From the NCBI RefSeq assembly GCF_020889785.1, contig NZ_JACMYK010000023.1, positions 1 to 64,000 on the forward strand: DNA of 64,000 bases, written 5' to 3'. The position numbers were made by a program, and so were the translations under genes. Every line of letters starts with the position of its first letter. Position 1 is the stretch's first letter. Shown here piece after piece: positions 55,571 to 64,000 of the stretch. The notes beneath the pieces were generated by a model, which worked only from the letters and a program-made list of their open reading frames with translations, did not search any database and had not been told where the DNA came from. This stretch comes from Bradyrhizobium acaciae (GTDB lineage Bacteria; Pseudomonadota; Alphaproteobacteria; Rhizobiales; Xanthobacteraceae).

Positions 55571-56137
55571 ATGAAAATCGCAATGGACGCTCAGGAATTG
55601 ACACTGTTCAAGAGCTTCCTGGATCTCTCGACACGTTTCCTTGAATTTGGGTCGGGAGGAAGCACCTGGCTCGCGTGTCAGACCAAGAAGGACTGGGTCA
55701 TCTCGATCGATTCCTCCCTGGAATGGCTCAACAATGTCGGCGACGCCACGCGTGATGCGAGCACCAGGCCGCAGCTGCTGCATGTCGATATCGGCAAGCT
55801 GCGCGAGTGGGGTTATCCGATCGAGAAGGAAAAGGAGAGCTCCTGGCCCGACTATCACGAGCGCATCTGGGAGCGTCCGGAAGCCAAGACCGCCGACCTG
55901 TATTTCGTTGACGGCCGGTTTCGCGTGGCGTGCTTCGTGCAGTGCGTGCTTCACGGCGCGCCGGGCGCCTTCATCGCAATCCACGACTTCGAGAACCGTC
56001 CCCACTACCATTCGGTGCGGACGGTCGCGCGCGAGATCGCCCGCGCCAACAACATGTCGGTCTTCCAGAGGCCGGCAAGGATCGACGTCGATGCCGCACA
56101 AGCCTTGCTGGCGAAATACCGGCTGGAGCCGCTGTAG
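55571..56137 (+). CDS. class I SAM methyltransferase-like protein
   Basis: A 188-aa protein with a methyltransferase motif I-like LEFGSGGSTWLA, the acidic residue of VISIDSSLEW, and YFVDGRFRVACF after it. It sits downstream of rfbB, so it could modify a sugar or an associated protein. An in-frame GTG at 55430 would add 47 residues of low similarity to any domain. Confidence 0.68.
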   Translation: MKIAMDAQELTLFKSFLDLSTRFLEFGSGGSTWLACQTKKDWVISIDSSLEWLNNVGDATRDASTRPQLLHVDIGKLREWGYPIEKEKESSWPDYHERIWERPEAKTADLYFVDGRFRVACFVQCVLHGAPGAFIAIHDFENRPHYHSVRTVAREIARANNMSVFQRPARIDVDAAQALLAKYRLEPL

Positions 56138-56195
56138 CTGACCAGAACCTATGTAGCCGGTCGCGACAGTCAACGATCACGTCACTGCACGAAAC

Positions 56196-56233
56196 AACAA
56201 GGGCGCGCCGATCGGCGCGCCCTTGTTATTTTT
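56196..56233. terminator. bidirectional terminator
   Basis: A perfect 14-bp inverted repeat, AACAAGGGCGCGCC / GGCGCGCCCTTGTT (56196-56227), with T-runs on both sides between convergent genes. Confidence 0.9.
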
Positions 56234-56240
56234 CCCGGAT

Positions 56241-57485
56241 TCAGCCCTGGACCAGCTTCTTCAGGTCGGGAACAAACCGCTGAATCGTCGCATCTTCCAG
56301 ATCGTTGCGATCGCGTAGCGTGAAGAACTCCATGGCCCGGATCTTTTCAGGATCTCCATCGGCCAGCGGCCGGCCGCGCTCGCGCTTCTTCAGCAATTGC
56401 TGCCGTGACTTGGTATAGTAGTGATTGATCACGAGCTTGTTGCGCTTGGGAGCCGTGCAGCGTCCGCCGATCGGGAAAACCGGCGTGCCGTCTTCCGCGA
56501 CGTAGCAGCCCAGAACAAGCGATTGGTGGGGATGCAGATAGGACACGATGGTGTCCGGCCGCACGATCGACTTCATGATGAAATGATCGGGGAAGTCGTC
56601 CGGAGCGCGACGCGTGAAGGACTCGATGCACAGGCCGGCCGGCCTCGCGTCGTGACCGTTCGACCCGAAATTCAGCCAATGCACCGCCACCGCCGGCGCG
56701 GCGCCGACTTCGGCCAGAACGTCCTTGATGCTGCCGGCCTCGGTCGGAAACAGGTATTCGTCGGCGTCGATGAAGGCGCACCATTCCGCACAATTGCGAT
56801 AGCTGTCGATCGCATGCGAGAAGGCGCGCATCTGGCCGAATTCCCCTTCCACGAAATGATAGGTGATCATTTCGGGCCACGGGAAGGACTCGATCACGGC
56901 GCGCGTGTCGTCGGTGCTGCCGTTGTCGTAGAGGTAGAAGTGATCAACCCCGACCAGCCTGTGAAAGTGCAGCCATTCCAGGAGATCGTCGCCCTCGTTC
57001 TTGACGGCGCAGACGACGGTCAGGCCGTGCTTCTTCCGGTCGACCCCGCGATAGAGCTTCTTCGCCTCCATCACGCGGAGGAGGCCGGCGAACTCCCGGC
57101 GCAGGTTTTCGCTCTGCGGGGCCGCAACGAGCGCGGAAAGATAGACGTCCTGCGCTTCTTGTGCGGACCCCATATTGAGATCCGCGATTGCAAGGCGATG
57201 CAATACCCGTGAGTCCGACGGCAGCTGCTTGACGAGGTCGAGCAGGATTGCGCGCGCTCCGGCGAAATCACAGGCCTGCACAAGCGCCGCCGCCTTGGCA
57301 AACTGGAATTCCTTATAATCACCGAATTGCTCTTCCAACTGCTTGACCGATTGGATGAGCTCGTCGGGCTTCGGATTTGCGATCCGCCCGGAAAAGAAAT
57401 CTCTGAGCCGTGTCTCGATCTCACTTGCTGGAAGCGTATCGAGATTCACGCCTGAGCTGAAACTAGACAGTGCCGGGATTTCCAT
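56241..57485 (-). CDS. glycosyltransferase family 92/2-like protein with TPR-like N-terminus
   Basis: A 414-aa protein. N-terminal helices (about 35-150) look TPR-like (GARAILLDLVKQLP, RVLHRLAIADLNMGSAQEA). The catalytic part (about 155-400) has the GT92/DUF23 pattern: VVCAVKNEGDDLLEWLHFHRLVGVDHFYLYDNGSTDD, CAFIDADEYLFP (DxD motif) and a late HYYTKSRQQ segment. An upstream codon at 57491 is also in frame. Divergent from the Tat-exported GH99-like gene. Confidence 0.82.
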   Translation of the reverse strand: MEIPALSSFSSGVNLDTLPASEIETRLRDFFSGRIANPKPDELIQSVKQLEEQFGDYKEFQFAKAAALVQACDFAGARAILLDLVKQLPSDSRVLHRLAIADLNMGSAQEAQDVYLSALVAAPQSENLRREFAGLLRVMEAKKLYRGVDRKKHGLTVVCAVKNEGDDLLEWLHFHRLVGVDHFYLYDNGSTDDTRAVIESFPWPEMITYHFVEGEFGQMRAFSHAIDSYRNCAEWCAFIDADEYLFPTEAGSIKDVLAEVGAAPAVAVHWLNFGSNGHDARPAGLCIESFTRRAPDDFPDHFIMKSIVRPDTIVSYLHPHQSLVLGCYVAEDGTPVFPIGGRCTAPKRNKLVINHYYTKSRQQLLKKRERGRPLADGDPEKIRAMEFFTLRDRNDLEDATIQRFVPDLKKLVQG

Positions 57486-57710
57486 GTCCAACCTGAGCCG
57501 CTCCCCACAAGATCAACAAGCAATTGCCATTGGTTTGCACCACGAATTCCCTGTTAGCGCACTTATCCTACAAGAATAAGGCTATAACACGCAGCGCTCA
57601 CATTTAACTGTTGTAAGGTTATTTCGAGGGAAATCAATACAATAGAGTACGGCGCTCGATGTCATTTGCATGAAGCCGTCGCACAGGATGGGAACGATCG
57701 GAGATCGCCA

Positions 57711-58901
57711 ATGGACAATGGGAACGAAGCAGTCCGTAAGCCGTTCGCGCTTACAAGAAGGATGTTTTTGGCATCGTTATCAGCAAGCCTCCTGCCCGGC
57801 TCGCTCAGCTTCCTGGGTTCCGGCAATCCTGCTGCGGCTGCGGCGCCATCCAGGCCTCTCGTCGGAGCCATTCGATGGGACGCGTGGTATGCGCCGGGCT
57901 CGCAGCCGACGGAAGCGATGAAGCAATCGCTCGGTCCCGAAAAATATCGTTGGCGGACGCCCTTCTTCGGGGCGCCGACCAATCCCAACGCGCTTAGTTT
58001 TTCGGCTTCGATCCAGGGCGAGATCGACAAGGAAATCGATCAGGCCATCTTTGCCGGCTTGGACTATTGGGCATTTGCCGGCTACGGGGCAAACCACCCG
58101 ATGTCGAAAGCGCTGTACGCGTTCAGGGCCAGCCCAAAGGCGGCTGCAATGAAATACTGCATGTTCACGGAGCTCGGTCGATGGGGATCGGCGGCCAAGC
58201 TCTCCTCGCTGCCCAAGGAACACATCGGCCTCATGGCCGACAAGAATTACCTGAGGGTGCAGGGCGATCGGCCGCTTTACTTCCTGGGCTTCATCAAGGG
58301 CGCGGATGTGCAGCGAAGCTGGGGCGGCGTGCAAGGTCTGCGAACCCAGCTGAACAAGTTCAGATCCGACGCGAATGCAGCCGGGCTCGCCGATCCATAC
58401 ATCGTGCTCGCGGGAGAGGTGAAATTCCTGAGCCAGGAGGCCGCCAATATCGGCGCCGACGCGGTCGGGTCGTACGCGATTACGACGGGCAACGGCCGAG
58501 GCAGCTTTGCGGATCTCGCGAGATATGCCGAAAAAGGCTGGAATGATCTCGCCGCGAGCCAACTCCCCGTCGTGCCCACGGTGATGACAGGATGGGACCG
58601 GCGGCCTCGCATCGAACGTCCGGTGCCTTGGGAAACAAGCCAGCGTCCGGGCGATGGGGTCAACAATTTCTATACGGCTCCGACGAAGAAGGAATTGGCC
58701 GGTCATCTCGCGCAATCGATCAGTTGGGTGAACAGCCGTCCAGCGGATAGCCGGGCCCCTGCAGTGCTGATCTATGCCTGGAACGAGAATGATGAGGGCG
58801 GCTGGCTGGTCCCCACCTTTCCCTGTCAAACCGATCGCCTCGAAGCGTTGCGTGAGGTTCTCAAGGCGACGGCGCGGGCGGCGTCGAAGAACCTCTGCTA
58901 G
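57711..58901 (+). CDS. Tat-exported GH99-like/WbsX-type protein
   Basis: A 396-aa protein with a twin-arginine signal: PFALTRRMFLASLSASLLPG (R16-R17), so it is likely exported folded. The mature part shows WbsX/GH99-like patterns (WDAWYAPGSQ, IFAGLDYWAFAGYG, PVVPTVMTGWDRRP, LIYAWNENDEGGW) with possible catalytic acids near WNEND. Ribosome binding site GGAG before the ATG. A role in trimming or releasing surface polysaccharide is an inference. Confidence 0.75.
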   Translation: MDNGNEAVRKPFALTRRMFLASLSASLLPGSLSFLGSGNPAAAAAPSRPLVGAIRWDAWYAPGSQPTEAMKQSLGPEKYRWRTPFFGAPTNPNALSFSASIQGEIDKEIDQAIFAGLDYWAFAGYGANHPMSKALYAFRASPKAAAMKYCMFTELGRWGSAAKLSSLPKEHIGLMADKNYLRVQGDRPLYFLGFIKGADVQRSWGGVQGLRTQLNKFRSDANAAGLADPYIVLAGEVKFLSQEAANIGADAVGSYAITTGNGRGSFADLARYAEKGWNDLAASQLPVVPTVMTGWDRRPRIERPVPWETSQRPGDGVNNFYTAPTKKELAGHLAQSISWVNSRPADSRAPAVLIYAWNENDEGGWLVPTFPCQTDRLEALREVLKATARAASKNLC

Positions 58902-58980
58902 ATCGTTTCCGAGAAACGTGTGCGATCAAGGCTCCGTTCCGATTTCGTCGGAACGGAGCCAACCGGCTTACGATCCTCGA

Positions 58981-59904
58981 TCAGCGCCAACGGATCGGCC
59001 TGGTCCGATCGTTCGATTCTGTCGTCCGATGTTCGACGTGATAGGGCGCATAGATCTGCTTCACCCAATAATTGAAGTTCGGGTGCAGCTTCACGAAATC
59101 GTAGAATGAATCGCCGAAATTGGACGGGCTGAGGCAGGTCTTGTTCTGAGGCCTCGCCGTGATTGCATTCAGGCAATACGACAGCATGCAAGCTTTCGTC
59201 TCGCTCTCTGCCACCTTGCTCAGGCTTCGGAAACTGTTGGTCGAATGAAGCCGGTACAGATAGCGGTCGGCCTCGAGATAGGTCGGCTCGACCTTGGTGA
59301 CGGCGCGCAACGCGAAGTCCCAGTCATGGCAGTATTTCAGGTCGGCGAGCCAGCCCACCTGCCGCAGCAGTTCACGGCTGAAGACGAAGTTTCCGGTCGA
59401 CGCGGCAATCTGCGAATCCAGAAATGTCCATGACAGCGGCGCACCCGCAATCTGCGCCCGATCGATCGCATAGCGCAGGCGGGTGGGAAACTGGTAGTTG
59501 CTGATCGACCTTCCGAGTTCGTCGATCGGCTCGACGGCCGAGAAGCCGAAGAACAGCCGCTCATTGCCGTACTGGTCAGCGAACAGTCGAACGCGGTCCC
59601 TTGAAAAGGCATCGTCCGAGTTCAGAAGAAAAATCATGTCGCCGCTGGTCAGCGACAGCGCCCTGTTCCAGGTGTAGTGGGCACCTAGATTTTGGGGGTT
59701 CTTGAGCAGCTTGCACGAGACAAAGCGTTTTCCGAACGACCTCTTCTTGATCACCTTCTGCGCGACTTCAAAACTCTTGTCCGGCGAATTGTCGTCGACG
59801 ATGACGAGTTCGATATCGGCAAAGGTCTGCTGATAGACAGTCTCGAGGCATTCCTCGAGATACTGCTCGTGCTTGTAGCACGCGATGACAACGCTTGCGA
59901 GCAT
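58981..59904 (-). CDS. glycosyltransferase family 2 protein
   Basis: A 307-aa transferase with a GT-A fold: SVVIACYKHEQYLEECLETV, ELVIVDDNSPDKS, the DXD-like FLLNSDDAFS and the ED-type residue near CHDWDFALR. It follows the GH99-like gene with the ATG 11 bp after its stop (a TTG start would overlap it by 4 bp), so the two are cotranscribed. Confidence 0.85.
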   Translation of the reverse strand: MLASVVIACYKHEQYLEECLETVYQQTFADIELVIVDDNSPDKSFEVAQKVIKKRSFGKRFVSCKLLKNPQNLGAHYTWNRALSLTSGDMIFLLNSDDAFSRDRVRLFADQYGNERLFFGFSAVEPIDELGRSISNYQFPTRLRYAIDRAQIAGAPLSWTFLDSQIAASTGNFVFSRELLRQVGWLADLKYCHDWDFALRAVTKVEPTYLEADRYLYRLHSTNSFRSLSKVAESETKACMLSYCLNAITARPQNKTCLSPSNFGDSFYDFVKLHPNFNYWVKQIYAPYHVEHRTTESNDRTRPIRWR

Positions 59905-59915
59905 CGGCGGCGACC

Positions 59916-62126
59916 TCAACGTCTCACGATGATCGAGTGGCGGGACCTTACGAGCGCACTGGCTCCGTCGCCAACCTCAAGGACCGCGAGTTGATACTCA
60001 CCATCGGGCAGGTCCCGAATCGAGAACGACAACTGGAAGCCGAAATAGCAGTCCTTGCTCTCGGCCTTCATGTACTCCTTGACGTCGACACGCTCGTGCC
60101 AGTCGACGATCAGGCAGTAGGCGCTGTTAGCCGCGCTCCCCGGAGCAAGTGCCGGCAAGACCAGGAATCCAGTTCTCTGTCGGCTGGCTTCGAAGGCATT
60201 GCCTGCACAAATCCAGCCGCGCACCAGGATTTCATAGCGCGGATCGACGATCACGCGTTCGCCGGTTTGAGAATTGATATTCTCGATGACCAGCAGCGAG
60301 CCTTCCGGATCAACAGACGCCCCTTCCGCCTCGACCGGAATGCCGCTCCTTGCGCGCTGCACCCCGGAATGCGTCAGGCCGGAGCGGTGGAGGCTTGCGA
60401 GCACCTCGACATGCGTCGAGGCTTCCTTCACCGCCCACTCGAGCTCTTGCCTGCTCAGGCAATCCAGCAGATCCGGACTATTGCGAATCTGGGATGAGAT
60501 CGGCTCCGCCGACGCGACCCTTCGCACGACGTCGAGGAACGCGCGCCCGTGTCGCGAATCCGGCTCGAGATGAGCTCCCTCCGCCCACTCATTCCAGGAA
60601 TTGATAAATACCAATGATTCGGAAAAGCTGTTGCCCTTGGCGCGCAACGTCGCATCGCGGAGCCAGACCTCGAACGCTTCCGGACTGGACCGGGTAAAGA
60701 CGTGACCGCGCGGCCCCTTGCGCGGCGTATTATCCCAACGCGGCATCACCGCGGGAAAGAACGGGAAGTCGTAAGTCTTGCCGATCGACGATCGCATGGC
60801 GTCGACATAGTCGTACACCTTGCCGGCAAAGGTCGGCGGTGCATCGACCTCGGTCGGCGGCACTTCCCTCGTCGAGACGGTGTGCGGCGGAAACTCGATC
60901 GCAGCATCGCAATTGACGTCGCGCGGATCGAACTCTCCGAAGGTCATCGCATTGCAAATGAGGAGCTCGCCGATTCCGAGCTCCCTGGCCCTCTCGCGCC
61001 AGACCTCGAACAGGCGCTGCTTGTCCGGCAGCAATGACGGCCTGTAGATGACGATGACCTTCCGGCCATCGACGGTGATGTAACGCTCATCGAGCAGCAA
61101 GTCAGCCATGTCGTCGATGAAGCGGACGTCGTCGTCCAGCGAGTGGTTTTGCCCCAGCAGGAGCTCGGCATCCGAACCGTCCCACCGGCGCGACCAGTTC
61201 TCGTTTGCCCAGCAGATGCAGAACGGCAGGTTCGGTTCGCCGTCCTCGAGCAACAGCTGAAGCGGCTTTTCCAACAGCCTGCGCCCCTGGAACCAGTACA
61301 CGTAGTAGCAGAATCCATCGATGCCGTATTGGCGTGCGAGGTCACCCTGCTGACGGCGGGTTTCCGGCAGCCGGACGTCGTAGAATCCAAGATCGGCCGG
61401 CAACCATGGGGATTCATGCGACGGAAACTGGGCGCGCATCCGCGCGACGTTGGTCCATTCGGTGAACCCCGGTCCCCACCACCGGTCGTTTTCGTCGAAT
61501 GAATGGAACTGCGGCAGATAGAAGCAGATGTAGCGCACCTCCTTGGGGGAAGCGGCCGCGAGCTCGGGAACGATCCTGTTGTTATTCGGAAACAGCAGGT
61601 CGTCGTAGTCTTCGGTCGAGAAGCCCAGCGCGACGATCACTTCGCCCGATGTAAAGTTCTCGAACAGCGGTATCTCGTAGTATTCGCCGTCGCTCAGACT
61701 GATGCGGAGATAGATCTGCGCATGCTTGGGCTCGACAAGCGCGTTTCTCAGCGCGCGCGCCAGCCGACGGCGCACTCCCGGGGTGGATAGATCGATGCGA
61801 AACCCGGGGCGCCCGATCACACTCCGCGGACCAACACGAGCCGGCATCGAGCGGCCCGTCCGTCCCTCTTCGACACAGTGAGAGGCGACAAACAGCGCGA
61901 TCGAAACGGTTGAGGCAGGCGCCTGGGCATCGACGATCCAACCGGAGATCCCTCGCCCCGAATATTCGAGTATCGCACCGCGCAGCCGCGAGCCCGACTG
62001 CAGATCGCTGACATCGGGATCCAGGAACAGGCTCTGCGGATGGTCGTCCTGCTGAACCGGACTGGCAACGGGCAACATATCCTTCGTATCCCTGACGCTC
62101 CGTTCGACCATCTTGTTCATTGCCAC
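59916..62126 (-). CDS. GH99-like domain protein, WbsX family
   Basis: A 736-aa protein from GTG (AGGAG five bases before). Residues about 195-550 form a WbsX/GH99-like barrel: YICFYLPQFHSFDENDRWWGPGFTEWTNV, IDGFCYYVYWF, FCICWANENWSRRWDG and the C-terminal INSWNEWAEGAHLEPD. Flanking N- and C-terminal regions are beta-rich and unassigned. WbsX members occur in O-antigen and capsule loci, and their activity is not well established. It lacks a signal peptide, in contrast to the Tat one. Confidence 0.85.
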   Translation of the reverse strand: MAMNKMVERSVRDTKDMLPVASPVQQDDHPQSLFLDPDVSDLQSGSRLRGAILEYSGRGISGWIVDAQAPASTVSIALFVASHCVEEGRTGRSMPARVGPRSVIGRPGFRIDLSTPGVRRRLARALRNALVEPKHAQIYLRISLSDGEYYEIPLFENFTSGEVIVALGFSTEDYDDLLFPNNNRIVPELAAASPKEVRYICFYLPQFHSFDENDRWWGPGFTEWTNVARMRAQFPSHESPWLPADLGFYDVRLPETRRQQGDLARQYGIDGFCYYVYWFQGRRLLEKPLQLLLEDGEPNLPFCICWANENWSRRWDGSDAELLLGQNHSLDDDVRFIDDMADLLLDERYITVDGRKVIVIYRPSLLPDKQRLFEVWRERARELGIGELLICNAMTFGEFDPRDVNCDAAIEFPPHTVSTREVPPTEVDAPPTFAGKVYDYVDAMRSSIGKTYDFPFFPAVMPRWDNTPRKGPRGHVFTRSSPEAFEVWLRDATLRAKGNSFSESLVFINSWNEWAEGAHLEPDSRHGRAFLDVVRRVASAEPISSQIRNSPDLLDCLSRQELEWAVKEASTHVEVLASLHRSGLTHSGVQRARSGIPVEAEGASVDPEGSLLVIENINSQTGERVIVDPRYEILVRGWICAGNAFEASRQRTGFLVLPALAPGSAANSAYCLIVDWHERVDVKEYMKAESKDCYFGFQLSFSIRDLPDGEYQLAVLEVGDGASALVRSRHSIIVRR

Positions 62127-62453
62127 TCAATCTCCTGCCAACGTTTAACGTCGGCTCCAGTTTCTTTCCCGGTCGCGCGGAAGTTCGATCCCGAGATCAC
62201 GTTGCCTGACACGCTCGAGATCGTGACCCCATGCTTCTTATCGGTCATCTTCACACAACCAGAGGTACAATGAGCATTTATTCCGCGAACACAACATTAG
62301 CGCAATCTCTCTGTCGTCGATATGAAAGCCATTGTTAGTTCTGCCTCAATTGTCACGCGGACGTGCCCGCTTCCGTGCCTTCGCGCCCAAAACAAAGCCG
62401 TTCACCATCTCGGTCATTGCCTGCATGCGACGAGATGTCCGCCTTCAATGATC
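62127..62453. other. intergenic region upstream of the WbsX gene
   Basis: No gene seen. AT-rich, with ACAACATTAG at 62291-62300, a variant of the motif seen upstream of other polysaccharide genes. Holds the promoter of the 59916-62126 gene. Confidence 0.45.
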
Positions 62454-64000
62454 TCAGCCGACGCTCTCGCCCATTGCCTGCAGACGACGCAGCGCGCCTT
62501 CGTTGTTCTTCTGCGCCGCTTGTCGATACCAGTGCAGCGCCTGATCGCGATCCTGCGCGACACCGTTGCCGGCGCGCAGCGCATCGCCAATTGCGAGCTG
62601 GGCTTCGACCATGCCCTGCTTCGCAGCGGCCTCGAACCACTCGGCTGCCTTCGCCGGATCGGCCTCGCGGCCTTGTCCTCGTCCCAGCATCACGGCGAGG
62701 TTGTATTGCGCGGTCGTGTGGCCCTGGCGCGCCGCGGCCTCGTACCATTTCACACCCTGGGCAAGGTCCTGCTCGACGCCCTGCCCGGTACAATACATAA
62801 CGGCAAGCTTGAACTGAGCGGCGGCATTGCCGCCGTCGGCCGCCTTGACGATCCAGCTCGCAGCTGCCTGCGGATCCTTGAGGCCGCTCTTGGGATCGGA
62901 ATACAGCAGCGCCAGTGTGTGCTGGGCCTCGACATGGCCGGCGCTTGCCGCGCGCTTGAACCACTGGGCCGCGGCCGGAAGATCGACGGCGCCGCCTGAA
63001 CGTCCCATATGCAGCCCGCCGAGCTGAAATGCCGCAGCGGAATGGCCAGCCTCAGCGGCGTCGGTCAGCAGCGTGCGTGCTTGCGCAAGACGCGCTTCGG
63101 ACGGATCTTCCTGGATGAGAAACATGGCATAAGCCGTCTTCGCATCGGCGTCGCCGCCGTTAGCGGCCTTGCTCAGCCACTCCGCCGCGCGCACCTGATC
63201 GCGCGGCACGCCGTTACCCGCCGCGAAGAGCCGGCCGAGTTGCACGCCTGCAGCGCTGATGCCTCCCTCGGAGGCGCGCTCGAACCACTTGATCGCGGTC
63301 GCGACATCGCGCGGCACGCCGTTGCCGTTGAGATAGAACACCGCGATGTTGTGGGCCGCCGTGGCGTGCCCGCTCTCGGCGGCGCGTTCGAACCATTTCG
63401 CCGCTTGGCGGACGCTGGGCGGAACGCCGGTGCCGGTCGCATAGAAGCGCCCAGTGAAGAACTGCGCCTGCGCATCGCCGCGCTCCGCCGCCTTCTCGTA
63501 CCAATACGCCGCCTCGCGGAGATCGGGCTCGGCGGCGGTGCCGAGCGCATAGAACTCGGCGAGCGCCTGGATCGCCGGCAGATAGTCCTTCCGCGCCGCC
63601 TTCCGCAACGCGGTCTCAGCCTTGTCGAGATCCTTGGCTGTCCCTTTGCCGCTCAGCCGCATCAACGCGATGTTGTAGAGCGCGATCGTGTCGTCATGCG
63701 AGGCGGCACTCTGGAACAGCCGCGCGGCCTGTTCAATATCTTCGGGAAGCCCGGTGCCCTTGAGGCACATGAATGCAAGCGCAACCTGCGCACGTACATG
63801 TCCCTTATCCGCGGCCTTGTGATACCAGATCGCGGCCTGGGGGAAATCAACGGGAACGCCGCGGCCCTGATAATGCACGTCGCCTAGAGCGAACTCGCCG
63901 GCCGCCGCGTTCTGCTCGGCCGCGGCCTCGTACCAGCGCAAGGCTGCAGCGTGATCCTTTGCGCAGCCTTGCCCGTTGGCGTACATGTCGCCAAGAATCG
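62454..64000 (-). CDS. Sel1-repeat protein (partial at right edge)
   Basis: At least 14 tandem Sel1-like repeats of 36 residues (consensus LGxxYxxGxGVxxDxxxAxxWxxxAAxxGxxxAQ) fill the visible 515 residues; the start lies beyond the window. Sel1 proteins are scaffolds; the rhizobial regulator ExoR, which controls succinoglycan genes, has the same fold, so a role in regulating the nearby polysaccharide genes is possible. No signal peptide can be judged because the 5' end is missing. Confidence 0.85.
   Translation of the reverse strand, partial: ILGDMYANGQGCAKDHAAALRWYEAAAEQNAAAGEFALGDVHYQGRGVPVDFPQAAIWYHKAADKGHVRAQVALAFMCLKGTGLPEDIEQAARLFQSAASHDDTIALYNIALMRLSGKGTAKDLDKAETALRKAARKDYLPAIQALAEFYALGTAAEPDLREAAYWYEKAAERGDAQAQFFTGRFYATGTGVPPSVRQAAKWFERAAESGHATAAHNIAVFYLNGNGVPRDVATAIKWFERASEGGISAAGVQLGRLFAAGNGVPRDQVRAAEWLSKAANGGDADAKTAYAMFLIQEDPSEARLAQARTLLTDAAEAGHSAAAFQLGGLHMGRSGGAVDLPAAAQWFKRAASAGHVEAQHTLALLYSDPKSGLKDPQAAASWIVKAADGGNAAAQFKLAVMYCTGQGVEQDLAQGVKWYEAAARQGHTTAQYNLAVMLGRGQGREADPAKAAEWFEAAAKQGMVEAQLAIGDALRAGNGVAQDRDQALHWYRQAAQKNNEGALRRLQAMGESVG

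Overview
The window is a GC-rich alphaproteobacterial chromosome segment, most likely from Bradyrhizobium or a close relative in the Bradyrhizobiaceae. The evidence is the cytochrome c maturation genes in the cycHJKL order used by Bradyrhizobium, the run degP, response regulator, histidine kinase, glnE, a FeuP/FeuQ pair, periplasmic glucan genes, a soluble NAD-dependent formate dehydrogenase operon and dense genus-type palindromic intergenic repeats. I saw no rRNA, tRNA, CRISPR array, phage or complete insertion sequence.

From 0.2 to 26.5 kb the genes are mostly housekeeping and metabolic: a cation diffusion facilitator with three tandem C-terminal domains; a membrane PAS histidine kinase; opgG/opgH-type glucan synthesis; a LysR regulator divergent from fdsG-fdsB-fdsA-fdhD-fdsD (formate oxidation to CO2 with NADH production); glnE (glutamine synthetase control) at the end of a tightly packed run behind degP and a two-component system; and ccmI-ccmE-ccmF-ccmH (cytochrome c haem attachment).

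From 26.5 to 37 kb the content is accessory and patchy: an orphan hypothetical gene, a ModA-like binding protein and a secreted protein among copies of a degenerate TCCGCT/AGCGGA repeat, feuP-feuQ, several very small genes (a 52-aa helix-turn-helix protein, a 36-aa one-span membrane protein with an excellent ribosome binding site, and 58- and 70-aa proteins), a VanZ-like protein, and a membrane-anchored gene broken by a frameshift in a GC-dinucleotide run.

From 37 to 64 kb lies a large surface-polysaccharide region. It holds a GT-C type membrane glycosyltransferase with a UbiA-family prenyltransferase (a likely prenyl-phospho-sugar route), galE, a bacterial transglutaminase-like protease, an orphan ParA, several large GT2/GT4/GT92 glycosyltransferases, UDP-glucose dehydrogenase, the four rfb genes for dTDP-L-rhamnose, a methyltransferase-like protein, two GH99-like/WbsX proteins (one with a Tat signal), and a Sel1-repeat protein that runs off the right edge. 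Together these make UDP-galactose, UDP-glucuronate, dTDP-rhamnose and perhaps a lipid-linked pentose, and the transferases to assemble them. The intergenic regions here are AT-rich and share the 7-mer AATGTTA/TAACATT and several dyads, which suggests shared regulation.
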